64,000 nucleotides of DNA from Petrolisthes cinctipes (lineage: Eukaryota; Arthropoda; Malacostraca; Decapoda; Porcellanidae): contig JAWQEG010001370.1 in NCBI GenBank assembly GCA_033782935.1, forward strand, positions 1-64,000, read 5' to 3'. A model generated the notes under the pieces. The model was not told the origin of the DNA. It was given only the letters and a program-made list of their open reading frames with translations, and did not search any database. The translations under genes were made by a program, and so were the position numbers. Positions within the stretch are counted from its first letter, which is position 1; each line of letters begins with the position of its first letter. This document shows, in pieces, positions 1 to 12,084 of this stretch.

Positions 1-3000
1 CTTCCCCACACTCACACCCAACCCTCCCTCCTTCCCAACACACACCCAACCCTCCCTCCCTTCCCACACACACACCCAACCCTCCCCTCCTTCCACACAC
101 ACACCAACCCTCCCTCCTTTCCCACACACACACCCAACCCTCCCTCCTTCCACACACACACCCAACCCTCCCTCCTTCCCACACACACACACCCAACCCT
201 CCTCCTTCCCCACACACACACCCAACCCTCCCTCCTTCACACACACACCCAACCCTCCCTCCTTCCACACACACCCAACACTCCCTCCTTCCCCAACACA
301 CACACCCAACCCTCCCTCCTTACACACACACACCCAACCCTCGCTCTTTCCCCTCACTCACCACCACTACTCCAACACCCCTCCTCCTTCCCCACACACA
401 CACCATCCAACCCTCCCTCCTTCCACACACACACCCAACCCTCCCTCCTTCCACACACACACCCAACCCTCCCTCCTTCCCACACACACACCAACCCTCC
501 TCCTCCCTCACACACACCCATCCTCCTCTCACCTCACACACACACCCAACCCTCCCCTTCCCCACACACTCACACACCCAACCCTTCCCTTCCTTCCCCA
601 CACACAACCAACCCTCCCTCCTTCCACACACACCACACCCAACCCTCCCTCCTTCACACACACACACACACCCAACCCTCCTCCTTCCACACACACACAC
701 ACCCAACCCTCCCTCCTTCCACACACACACACCCAACCTCCCAACCTTCCACTCCTCCCACACACACACCCAACCCTCCCTCCTTCACCACACACACACC
801 CAACCCTCCCTCCTCCCACACACACTCACAACCCTCCCTCCTTCCCTCACACACACACCCATCCTCCCGCCTCAACCCTCTCTCCCTCACACACACACCC
901 AACCCTCCCTCCTTCCCCACACACGCACACCTAACCCTCCCTCCTTCCCACACACACACATCCAACCCTCCTCCTTCCCCACACACACACACACACAACC
1001 CTTCCTCCAGCCACACACACACCCAACCCTCCCTCCTTCCAACACACACACCAAACCCTCCCTCCTTACACACACACACAAATCACACACACACCCAACC
1101 CTCCCTCTTTCCCCACACACACACACACACAACCCTTCCTCCTTCCCCACACACACCCAACCCTCCCTCCTTCCACACACACACACACCCAACCCTCCCT
1201 CCTTCCACACACACACACACCCAACCCTCCCTCCTTCCCACACACTCACACACCCAACCCTCCCTCCTTCCACACACACACACACCCAACCCTCCCTCCT
1301 TCCACACACACACACACCCAACCCTCCCTCTTTCCACACACACACCCAACCCTCCCTCCTTCCCCTCACACACACACACCCAACCCTCCTCCTTCCCCAC
1401 ACACACACCCAACCCTCCCTCCTTCCCCTCACACACACACCCAACCCTCCCTACTTCCCCTCACACGCACACCCAACCTCCTCCTTCCCACACACACGTC
1501 ACAACCCTCCCCTCCTTCCCCAGACACACACCCAACCCTTCCTCCATCCCACACACACACCCAACCCTCCCTCCTTCCCAACACACACACCAAACCCTCC
1601 CTCCTTACACACACACACACCTAACCCTCCCTCCTTCCCCACACACACCCAATCCTCCTCTCCTTCCCACACACACACCCAACCCTCCCTCCTTCCACAC
1701 ACACACACTACCAACCCTCACTCCTTCCCCACAACACCACACACAACCTTCCTCCTTCCCCCACACACCCAACCCTCCCTCCTTCCACACCTCACACACC
1801 CAACCCTCCCTCCTTCAACACACACACACACCCAACCCTCCCTACTTCACACACACACACACCCAACCCTCCCTCCTTCCACCACACACACACACCCAAC
1901 CATCCTCCTTCCCTCCACATACACCCAACCCTCCCTCCTTCCACACACACACCCAACTCCCTCCTTTCTTCCCTACACACACACCCAACCTCCCCTTCCC
2001 ACACACACACGCACACTCCCTCCCTCCCTCTCCTCTACACACCCAACCCTCCCTCCTTCCACAACACACCCCAACCCTCCCTCCTTTCACACACACTCAC
2101 ACAACACCAACCCTCACTCTTCCCTCACACACACCTAACCCTCCCTCCTTCCCCTCACACACCCAAACCTCCCTCCTTCCACACACACACACCCAACCCT
2201 CCTCCTTCCCCACACACACACACCCAATCCTCCCTCCTTACCCACACACACACACCATAACCCTCCCTCCTTCCCCTCACACACCCAACCCTCCCTTCTT
2301 ACCCACACAAACACCCAACCCTCCCTCCTTTCCCACACACACACACCCAACCCTCCCTCCTTCCACACACACACACCCAACCGCCCTCCTTCCACACACA
2401 CACACACCCAACCCTCCCTACTTACACACACACACACACCCAATCCTCCCTCCTTTCCACACACACACACACACCCAACCATCCTTCCTTCCCCACATAC
2501 ACCAACTCTCCCTCCTTCCCCACACACACCCAACCCTCCTACTTCCCTACACACACACCCAACCCTCCCTCCCTTCCCCTACACACACTCGCAACACAAC
2601 CCTCCCTCCTTCCCCACACTCACCCAACCCTCCCTCCTTCCACACACACAACCAACCCTCCCTCCTTACACACACACACACACCCAACCCTCCCTCCTTC
2701 CCCCACACGACACACCTAACCCTCCCTCCTTCCCCTCACACACCCAGACCCTCCCTCCTTCCACACACACACACGCCAACCCTCCCTCCTTCCCACACAC
2801 ACACACCCAATCCTCCCTCCTTACCCACACACCACACCCAACCCTCCCTCCTTCCCCTCACACACCCAACCCTCCCTTCTTACCCACACAAACACCCAAC
2901 CCTCCCTCCTTCCCCACACACACACACCCAACCCTCCCCTCCTTCCGACACACACACACCCAAGCCCTCCCTCCTTCCACACACACACACACCCAACCGT

Positions 3001-4215
3001 CCCTCCTTCCACACACACATCCAACCCTCCCTCCTTCCACACACACACACCCAACCCTCCCTATTTCCACACACACACACACACAGCCCAACCTCCCTCC
3101 TTCCCACACCCAACCCTCCCTATCTTCCACACACACACCCAACCCTCCCTCCTTCCCAACACACACCCAACCCTCCCTCCTTCCACACACACACACCCAA
3201 CCCTCCCTCCTTCACACACACACACAAACACCCAACCATCCTTTCTTCCCCACATACACCCAACCCTCCCTCCTTCCCCACACACACCCAACCCTCCCTA
3301 CTTCCCTACACACACACCCAACCCTCCCTCCTTCCCAACACACACGCACACAACCCTCCCTCCTTCCCCACACACACCCAACCCTCCCTCTTCCACACAC
3401 ACACCCAACCCTCCCTCCTTACACACACACACACACCCAACCCTCCCTCCTTCCCCACACACACACCTAACCCTCCCTCCTTCCCCTCACACACCACCTC
3501 CCTCCTTCCACACACACACACCCAACCCTCCCTCCTTCCCCACACACACACACACAATCCTCCCTCCTTACCCACACACACACACCTAACCCTCCCTCCT
3601 TCCCCTCACACACCCAACCCTCCCTTCTTACCCACACAAACACACCAACCCTCCCTCTTCCCCACACACACACCCAACCCTCCCTCCTTCCACACACACA
3701 CACCCAACCCTCCCTCCTTCCACACACACACACCCAACCGTCCTCTTCCACACACACATCCAACCCTCCCCCTCCTTCCACACACACACACCCAACCCTC
3801 CCTTTTTCCACACACACACACACACACCCAACCCTCCCTCTTTCCCCACACACCCAACCCTCCCTCCTTCCACACACACACCCAACCCTCCCTCCTTCCC
3901 AACACACACCCAACCCTCCCTCCTTCCACACACACACACCCAACCCTTCCTCCTTCCACACACACACACACACCTAATCCTCCCTCCTTCCACACACACA
4001 CACATCTAACCCTCCCTCCTTCCACACACACACCCAACCCTCCCTCCTTCCACACACACACACCCAAACCTCCCTCCTTCCACACACACACACACACCCA
4101 GCCCTCCCTCCTTCCACACACACACCCAACCCTCCCTCCTTCCCCACACACACCCAACCTTCCCTCCTTCCCCACAGACACCCAACCCTCCCTCCTTTCC
4201 CACACACACACAACC
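1..4215. repeat. 4.2-kb CA/CT minisatellite
   Basis: About 130 imperfect copies of a unit of roughly 25-35 bases made of (AC)n followed by CCAACCCTCCCTCCTTCC. The plus strand has almost no G, so the minus strand is a G/T-rich array with GGAGGGAGGGTTGGG in most units. Copies differ mainly in (AC)n length and small indels. Long open frames on the minus strand (repeating Val-Cys-Val-Trp and Gly-Arg-Arg-Glu-Gly) are translations of the repeat, not genes. The array starts at or before base 1, so its left edge is not seen. Confidence 0.97.
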
Positions 4216-4316
4216 CACCATTACACAGTACATAACACTGCCTGCACAACTTATCACAGGATGTACCCAAAAAAATTAATATATATATAGTTTGCACATT
4301 ATCATGACATTTCCAC

Positions 4317-4323
<7 letters not shown>

Positions 4324-4393
<70 letters not shown>

Positions 4394-4427
4394 TTACATA
4401 GAAACACACACCATAACAGACCTTACA

Positions 4428-4507
<80 letters not shown>

Positions 4508-4510
4508 GAG
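4324..4510. repeat. Two (GA)n microsatellites
   Basis: (GA)n runs at 4324-4389 and about 4432-4510, separated by some 40 bases of ordinary sequence. The open frame of alternating Arg-Glu across them is a repeat translation. Confidence 0.95.
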
Positions 4511-4925
4511 TTAAACTTTGCTATAACAGTAAGGAATATATACCAATTTTACCAACAATAAATAATATTACTGATAAACAATATGTAAATATAAGTGTCA
4601 TATCCCAAACATTGATATAAAATAACACACATACTGCATGCTGTATGTATTATGTTCATACTGAAATGTTAATTAATACTTAATTAAAATATAAAGATAT
4701 AAGTAATAATCTTTTTCTCTCATGACAAACTGAGGTGGTATAATAATCAGGTTATAATAATATGTGTTCTTAGTGGAACGCTTGTCAATGTTATTAGACA
4801 AATTATAATGCAATAAAATAATACATGTTACATATACAGAGAAAATATAATTATGTAGTGTTACAAGACAAGATAAACATACATGAAAGACTTAGAGCTA
4901 AGCCTCTATTGGTTTTATATACTGT
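4511..4925. other. AT-rich intergenic stretch with one 60-bp duplicated segment
   Basis: AT-rich DNA without a coding frame of note. Bases 4737-4796 recur exactly at 5272-5331 in the same orientation, on the other side of a minisatellite. Nothing else was recognised. Confidence 0.7.
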
Positions 4926-5255
4926 ATGTGTGTTAATGTGTGTGTAGCCTTGTAATAATGTATGTGTGTTAATGTGTGTGTTGCACTGTAATAATGTATG
5001 TGTGTTAATGTGTGTGTTGCACTGTAATAATGTATGTGTGTTAATGTGTGTGTAGCCTTGTAATAATGTATGTGTGTTAATGTGTGTGTAGCCTAGTAAT
5101 AATGTATGTGTGTTAATGTGTGTGTAGCACTGTGATAGTGTATATGTGTGTAAATGTGTGTGTGGCCTTGTAATAATGTATGTGTGTTAATGTGTGTGTA
5201 GCACTGTAATAGTGTATGTGTGTTAATGTGTGTGTGGCCTTGTAATAGTGTTAGT
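4926..5255. repeat. 36-bp minisatellite (TGTATGTGTGTTAATGTGTG type)
   Basis: About nine head-to-tail copies of a 36-base unit reading TGTATGTGTGTTAATG, then TGTGTGTAGC, then a short variable part ending in TGTAATAA. Variants at the GCCTTG/GCACTG position mark individual copies. It is flanked on both sides by an identical 60-bp segment (4737-4796 and 5272-5331). Confidence 0.93.
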
Positions 5256-5393
5256 GTGTTCGGATATAATAGGTATAATAATCAGGTTATAATAATATGT
5301 GTTCTTAGTGGAACGCTTGTCAATGTTATTATTAGTTTACCCTTTCACCGTAGAATGTTAAAAAAATATATATAATTATAAAATTGCACAAAG

Positions 5394-5598
5394 GCTCCTT
5401 CTCTCCCTCCCTCCCTCCCTCACACACTCTCTCCCCTCCCTCTCCCACCTTCTTCCTTCACTGTCCACTCTCTCGCTCCCTCCCTCCCTCACACTCTCTC
5501 TCCCTTCCCTCTCCCTCCTTGTTCCTTCACTGTCCACTCCCTCCGTCCCACACACTCTCTCTCCCTTCCCTCTCCCTGCTTCCCTCCTTCAATATCTA
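5394..5598. repeat. Polypyrimidine tandem repeat
   Basis: Three copies of a roughly 67-base CT-rich unit (CTCCCTCCCTCCCTCACAC, then CTTCCTTCACTGTCCACTC). Frames through it on either strand are repeat translations. Confidence 0.9.
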
Positions 5599-5641
5599 GT
5601 TTCTCTTCATCTCTTCCTGTGATGAGATAATCTCCGTGAAC

Positions 5642-7262
5642 GTCAGCCAGGCCGCATATACCGAAACTGTTGTTAATTTCGGCACTATCTAAATTATCAG
5701 CCAATCAGGCGCCTTTCTCTCGTCATGACGTCACCTCCGATTGACCAATCACACTCTTCCAAAGGTATGACGTCATTGCGTCGTTCACTCCAACGTATGC
5801 GATTACACCAATTATTATTATTGTGCATAATAATACTAATAATGATTATTATAATACGTTATTATTATTATGCATAAATATCAGCCAAAGAAGTGCACTC
5901 TCGAGCATAAGGTCTGATCCAGTTTTTATGCGTTATTGCCGCCATGACGTATCTGCTGCATGCGCCACAGTCACCAGAGTTGCCAATTTAGCGCTTTTGG
6001 AGCTAGATTCGGCACTTTATAGAACAATATAGCTCTTACAATTTGGCTCTAGTGCCATTTGGCAGCTGCTTTTCTGTGTTTTTGTTGCGCATTTCTTGGT
6101 GGTTTTAATTATTTCAGAGTCCTGACATAATAAAGAGTAATAAGTAAATAACAATCAGAAGGTTTTGTGGGACATTTATAAAAAATAGCGCTTTTTTAGC
6201 GCTTTTTGGGAGTAAGTTTAGCGCCTTAAGAAATTTCCAGTTGGCAACTCATGACCAGTTTATTTATACTACTATATACTACTATACTACTGTACTACTA
6301 TACAGGTGTATTATATCAATAAAGTAGGTGTGCATATCACTTTGTAACTTACAACTAAATTGTAGTACCAATTAGAATAATAGCCAGGTTGACCCTTTAC
6401 GATATACAAGAATATAAATGGAAAGCTGTTAAGCAATATTTCAGTGCAAATTGCCAGGAGATTGAATAACCCCACAAAGATAAAGGACCTCGATGCTCCA
6501 TGATGTTGGGTATAATCAAAGGGAGAGAGAACACAAGACAGACCTTAGTTACCATCATTTATTTTCAGTCTTATCTACAATCAAAATCATCCCACCATTA
6601 TTTCACGAAATAAATGAGGTACAGTAACGAGCACTAATAACTAATTAGGTGTGCTTGGAATACCTAGAGACCGTAAATAAATGCACAATAAGATCTCCAT
6701 TGGAATTACAGTACTTCGTTGGTGAATTGGACTGTTCAAAGCTTCAACCAAAGCTGTATACCTTAGTGCTCGTGACTGTATAATGGAAAAAATGACAGCT
6801 GTCGTAAAGGAGTGCAATGTTTTTATATATATTTTTTTCACGATGATAAGCGCGAGTCATTAGTTAATCGGAATATGACGTCATGACACAAGAGAAGCTC
6901 GTGAGTCTTGAGAGGCTGATATTTCAGATAGTCACTTTTTTCACTTCAGCTTAATTTTTAGTTCATTTTTTATTAGACTGACGCATTTTTTACTATAATG
7001 TTAATCCTCTACCATTATTCCGTTTGTATTCAAAGAACCAAGTAAATATTTACTGAAATTAATGAGGTATAAAGAAATAAATGACCACTTCTACCATGAA
7101 AAAGTGCAATGTCTTATAACAATAAAAGCAAGCTATGAAGTCATACCTTTCGTAGTGTGATTGGTTAATCGGAGGTGACGTCATGACGAGAGAAAGGCGC
7201 CTGATTGGCTGATATTTTAGATGGTGTCGAAATTAACAACAGTTTCGGAATATGCAGCCAGG
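5642..7262. repeat. Inverted-repeat-bounded unit, probable TIR element
   Basis: Bases 5642-5775 and 7136-7262 are inverted copies of each other over about 125 bases; both include the stretch around GCCAATCAGGCGCCTTTCTC. The 1.4-kb interior is AT-rich and has no transposase-like frame. A partial third copy of the arm, without its outer part, lies at about 6865-6945. Target duplication was not identified, so the exact ends and the transposon class are open. Non-autonomous DNA element or old foldback is the best reading. Confidence 0.6.
5700..5790. promoter_or_regulatory. CCAAT and CRE-like site cluster
   Basis: Within 90 bases there are two CCAAT boxes (GCCAATCA and GACCAATCA) and two TGACGTCA palindromes matching the cAMP-response-element consensus. 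The inverted arm at 7140-7215 repeats the pattern (GATTGGTTAATC, TGACGTCA, CTGATTGGC). More TGACGTCA sites occur at about 6878 and 8183. The motifs are seen; promoter activity is only inferred, and no gene starts at a sensible distance. Confidence 0.35.
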
Positions 7263-7311
7263 CCAGGCCAACTCCCAGCCATGGTAGTAACCCCTCAGTA
7301 AACGGTTTTAA

Positions 7312-7616
7312 TTAAGGGGGTGCGGGAATAGGGGCACAGGCTTGGAGGGGGGGGAGCTTAGGGGGGTGCGGGAGTAGGGGACAGGCTTGAGGGGGGGATT
7401 AGGGGGGTGCGGGAGTAGGGGGACAGGCTTGGGGGGGTTTAGGAAGGTGCAGGAATATGGGGACAGGCTTAGGGGGGTTGCGGGAATAGGGGGACAGGCT
7501 TGAAGGGGGGTGGGGGAGTAGGGGGACAGGCTTTCTACCCACCCAAAGCCTGTCCCCCTATTCCCACACCCTGCAAACCCCCCCCAAACCTGTCCCCTAC
7601 TCCCGCACCCCCTTAA
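7312..7616. mobile_element. TTAA-flanked G-rich MITE, copy 1 (piggyBac-like)
   Basis: Begins TTAA then GGGGGTGCGGGAATAGGGG and ends with the inverted form then TTAA, so it has terminal inverted repeats and a TTAA target duplication as in the piggyBac superfamily. The arms are filled with tandem copies of a roughly 40-base G-rich unit containing ACAGGCTTGGGGG. A short centre holding CTTTCTACCCACCC is shared, inverted, with the copies at 58.1 and 61.2 kb. No transposase is encoded, so it would be mobilised in trans. Confidence 0.75.
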
Positions 7617-7619
7617 ACT

Positions 7620-8414
7620 CACGGACCTGGGGCTTAATATACATTACTAATATTATCATTACTTTATTTATTAAAACTAAATTGGTCTCCAACCAATCAC
7701 TTATTATGATCAATATTAAATATTATAATATCACCTGACAATGTAATGGTTAATGTTGGTAGTGTTGGTTCACAATGTCCAAGTGTACCTATTATTACTC
7801 AAAGAAGAATTGAGGGAGGATTGCAAGGTGGAACTGTTCAGTACAGAAAAGAATGTATGTTGACACAGAAGAAACCTGACCAAAGAAGAATATAGGAGAG
7901 GAAAGATAGGAAGTGATAAAGAGAGGGAGAGATTATGAAGAAATACAGAGCATTTCAAAGGAAGACAATCCAAAATAGTTGAGTGCAGGATTTAATTAAT
8001 AGTAACAACAAAACACTTTACCCAATATTATGTGTAAGGTTCTTCTTGATAATAAACTCCAGAGATTGAAGCACTGTAATGCTGAAGTTGAGAAGGATTT
8101 ATACAAACACAACACTACAAGATGGTTGCAAATCCAGTAGTGACCACACACACACATACACCTACGCACACAGGAAGTGTCATGACGTCATCCATTGGGA
8201 CAGTGGAGGAAGAGATAAAACATATTAGATTATGAATTCCAGTGTACTGCGAACAAGTTAATCCTTTGTAAATTATTGTGTCATTACAACTTGTTAAATC
8301 AATATAGTAACTTTCATATTCCCCTTGACAAGGGTTGTATATTATTACCATACACACCTTTAGGATGTAGGGAAGAACACTAGAATCTATGAGTGGAGGA
8401 CTTGTTGGATCACA

Positions 8415-8465
<51 letters not shown>

Positions 8466-8713
8466 AAACACACACACACTGTACATGTTATAATTGCAAT
8501 TAATAACTTGTTTTATTCTGTGTAATAACTGGTCTTAGACACCTGATAATATTTATATATTGGCTAAACAAGGGGATAAAAAACCCTTTGTTCTTACTAT
8601 AATATTGTTTATAGTCCCAGACCCAAAAGTTCTCGTTGGTGACGTCAACCTTGGAGAGAGAGGAAATAAACTCACTCCATTTTTGCCTCAACGATGGGGG
8701 TTTCCTGAGTGTT

Positions 8714-8715
<2 letters not shown>
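7620..8715. other. Intergenic DNA with an (AC)n run
   Basis: AT-rich DNA with no supported gene. It contains an (AC)n microsatellite at about 8409-8460 and a TGACGTCA site near 8183. Frames of 60-120 codons here lack family features and overlap the microsatellite. Confidence 0.6.

Positions 8716-8770
<55 letters not shown>
8716..8770. repeat. (GA)n microsatellite
   Basis: Pure (GA)n followed by a degenerate GA/GGGA-rich stretch to about 8860. Confidence 0.95.
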
Positions 8771-8771
<1 letters not shown>

Positions 8772-9063
8772 AAGACGAAGGTTTAATCAAGTATGGAGAG
8801 AGGGAGAGGGAGAGTGAGAACGAAATCGAGGGAGAAAGGGAGGGAGGGAGGGAGTGTGGGAGATAATGGCCTACCTTTGAAACTTATAAGAAAGGGGAGA
8901 ATAAAATGTCAAAGTAGAGTGTAATGTAACACTTGTCATCACCACCATTCCACTCATATCATTATGAACACACAACAACTAATGTATTTCATCAATGGTA
9001 AATAGATGGGTAGAAAGATACCAATATAAATAAATAAATATTTATATATACATATGTATATAT

Positions 9064-9237
9064 AGCTTTACTGTGTGTGTTGGTCAGACAGTTTGATTCA
9101 ACTACCTGCTGTCCAGTAAGGATAGAGAAGGTCAAGTTCCCTCAATATAATATTATTGTTAGCTTCACTGTGTGTGTTGGTCAGACAGTTTGATTCAACT
9201 ACCTGCTGTCCAGTAAGGATAGAGAAGGTCAAGTTCC
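9064..9237. repeat. 97-bp direct duplication
   Basis: The segment AGCTTTACTGTGTGTG to GGTCAAGTTCC at 9064-9140 recurs at 9161-9237 with almost no changes, separated by a short AT-rich spacer. A recent local duplication of unknown origin. Confidence 0.9.
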
Positions 9238-9239
9238 TT

Positions 9240-10915
9240 CCATAAGATGATGTCTCAGGGAATCATAAACACAGCTGTACAGTCAATACCAGAAGTTTGT
9301 CCTTCTTAGTCCATGATACGTTCCTGTTAATCAGGGAACACTCTATGTGATAGAATTGACAGCTATACATGGTTTAAATGTATAATATTACAGATGACCA
9401 TATGTGAACTAGAATAATTTAACAACAAATTCCTCAAAGTTATAATATTATATATGTTGTGAAGGTGGAATCATAATATTATTGAGAAATATATGATATT
9501 GGTGCAGGAAGGTTTTTGTTTACGGATACCAACACACAGAAATATATATAATGTTGCCAGAAAGTTGTATATTCAATATACCAAAGCATTTTCAGTCATA
9601 GAGGTAACGTTGCAAGAATACAATAACGTTGCCAGATACACACGTCATCAACATAGATAATGGCAGTGTGTGTTATGCCATTACATGTTTTTTTGTTCTA
9701 TAAATACAGTACTTCCCCTCCTGGCCTCCCCTCTCCCCATTCAGTGTTAAGTAACCTTCCATTTATACCTCCATTGTTATGAAGTATTAATTTAAACTTC
9801 GACATGTATTTTAGTAACATGAATATTTCGTACATGTTGTGACTTAACATTATTCGTTACCATTTGTTTAACACGGGTAATACAGTGTGACAAATAATCT
9901 TCTTTCCATTGTCTCTATCAATCATTCCCTCTTTTGTTCCTTCCTATTACCACACTGGACTCTGATTCTTTCTTGTCTTTCTATTCCCCAATCTCTCCTA
10001 TCAGTTTCATTTCATTGACTCGTCTGTATATGCCTTACTCACTCTGATATATTCTATGTTTTAAGTTGTCATTGTACTGACATTAAAATAGAAATAGGCG
10101 TATACCTTGAAGTTATAATGCGCACAACCTTACTCATATTAATGTTTTTATTAATTATTATATCCATCGTGATTATTAGTATTCAATAGCATCACCCCTC
10201 TTGATGACTTTTCTTGCTCACCTAACTCTCCCTTGGTGTATACTTCACTCCTCCTTACAACTATCATAAATAGACATAATACTTCTTGCTTTATTACACA
10301 CCTGTATCCTACCTTGTAATCATTTAATCCCTTCCCTAACCCATGACATTCCTACTACCATTCTCCTCCATAATAATGTTTTCCACATCCACCTTTGTCT
10401 CAAGCGTGAGGGAGAAACTTTCAATTTAGTATATATTTCAAATAATGTTCCGTGAAGGATTGAAATCTATGACAACCTTAAGTGAGGTATTGATATGAGT
10501 TTAGTATAAATGTTTAGCCAAAGCATCACTGTCAGTCAGTGGTTCTTAATATTATCTGTCCGACAACCTTCTGAAAGAATTCTGGACATTCCATGACCCA
10601 CACAATAATAAAGTGTAGTTTTAAACTTTGTGTAAGTAGGATGATAACTTAAGGAAGACTTTGTAATTCCAAAACTCACTGACAATATTTACGTACGTTA
10701 AATGTGCAACTGATAACGTTACTGTATTTGTGCAACGTCACCATTAGTGTTAATATGTAAAAGGCAAATTACTATATTAATTTGTAATTAATTTTGTTTG
10801 TGGAAGTGATCCATTATTAATTTTATTGTTCTGAAATGCCACATTTATATATAGTATCCTTATTTGTGTGTGATGCCTCCATAATGTAGAAATCTGTAGC
10901 AGAGAGCAAGCGTGG
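9240..10915. other. AT-rich intergenic DNA, nothing recognised
   Basis: Low GC, many stops in all frames, no repeat arrays and no similarity to coding families that could be seen by eye. Confidence 0.6.
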
Positions 10916-10918
10916 ACT

Positions 10919-11023
10919 AAGTAAAGAACCTAAGCAGAGATGTGTGTGTTTGTTTCCCCACAAATTAACCAAGTAAAGAACCCAAGCAGTGATGTGTGTG
11001 TGTTTGTTTCCCCACAAATTAAC
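10919..11023. repeat. About 52-bp direct tandem duplication
   Basis: Two adjacent copies of AAGTAAAGAACC, then AAGCAG, then TTTGTTTCCCCACAAATTAA, differing by a few bases and the length of the (GT)n part. Confidence 0.9.
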
Positions 11024-11287
11024 TTCACATTCCACCATCCTGATGGGCTAAAAACGCTCTATAATATTTCATGTCCTATAATTTGACACACTATTATAAT
11101 TCCATACACTCTTCTGTACTGCACACCTGCCAGTCAATAACCATTTTCTTTCGTTTTTCTATTTCTGTTTTTATTCCTTGTCACGTGTCATTGTTCCAGT
11201 TTAATGTGTGTGTGTTTTATCGCACAGAGAGCACATTTTTTTCCTGTCTTGATTTGTTTATCTTCATCCGGTCTGTCCCACATCTAA

Positions 11288-11292
<5 letters not shown>

Positions 11293-11331
<39 letters not shown>
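11293..11331. repeat. (CT)n microsatellite
   Basis: Pure (CT)n within AT-rich DNA. Confidence 0.95.
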
Positions 11332-11333
<2 letters not shown>

Positions 11334-11561
11334 GAGACAAGACAAGAACGCTACTGTCAAATACTCTGTATAAAACTCTCTTGCGTAAAGCATCTATGAA
11401 TGGGCGGTACAACGAAGTTGGAGGTGTGTCTGGGAGACACTCATAAAATTATGTACATATCTCCTTTGTGGGTCTCATTTGTCACGGCTGCCTGGGAGAT
11501 GCTCCAGAAAGTCTCATCTGACCTTCGCCCTACTGTACAAAGGTATCCCGCTCTTGATTTC

Positions 11562-11825
11562 TAGGCACAGCAATATGTAAACGAGTGGCAGGAGCAGTAG
11601 ACCCAGCAGGTAGAATATAATAATTTACAGGTACAGCAATATGTAAATGAGTGGCAGGAGCTGTACACCCAGCAGGTAGAACATAATGATTTACAGGCAC
11701 AGCAATATGTAAACGAGTGGCAGGAGCAGTAGACCCAGCAGGTAGAATATAATTATTTACAGGCACAGCAATATGTAAACGAGTGGCAGGAGCAGTACAC
11801 CCAGCAGGTAGAATATAATGAAGCC
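11562..11825. repeat. 66-bp tandem repeat, four copies
   Basis: Four copies of a 66-base unit anchored by CAGCAATATGTAAACGAGTG at 11570, 11636, 11702 and 11768. The unit length is a multiple of three and the minus strand stays open through all copies, giving a 22-residue periodic peptide. No start, family or neighbour supports a real gene. Confidence 0.92.
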
Positions 11826-11924
11826 AAAGTGTGACATGAACAGAGAATAAAACTGGCACCAAGGAGCACTGGTTCTGAGATGTTATCAGTCCAGATATGA
11901 GGATGAGATCCTGATAGCGACGTG

Positions 11925-12080
11925 TATAAATAAAAATGGTGTTGTCATCTAGTCGGGCAGAAAAGAAGCTACGGTACCAACATCATCACGAAGCTCCACT
12001 GTCTCATCTGGTGCGACACCCAATAATCTCGGGGTCTTGCAAGAGTCACGGGCTACTGACAGCCTACAGTCCCGAGGTTG
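11925..12080. repeat. Dispersed repeat, copy A
   Basis: About 150 bases that recur in the same orientation at 21078-21228 with roughly 85 percent identity by eye; both contain CAAGAGTCACGGGCTACTGA and end CAGTCCCGAGGT. Function unknown; an interspersed repeat. Confidence 0.8.
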
Positions 12081-12084
12081 AGGT

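Noticed and set aside
1..4215. Many minus-strand open frames of 60-200 codons rich in Cys, Val, Trp and Gly
   Set aside because: Pure translation of a minisatellite without stops; overlapping frames all show the same periodic peptides.
1..4215. Possible telomeric repeat because of TTGGG/AACCC in each unit
   Set aside because: The unit is about 30 bases and does not contain the arthropod TTAGG array; it is a minisatellite.
4292..4561. Arg-Glu repeat protein on (GA)n, and similar Leu-Ser proteins on (CT)n elsewhere
   Set aside because: Dinucleotide repeats give open frames by chance; no non-repeat domain.
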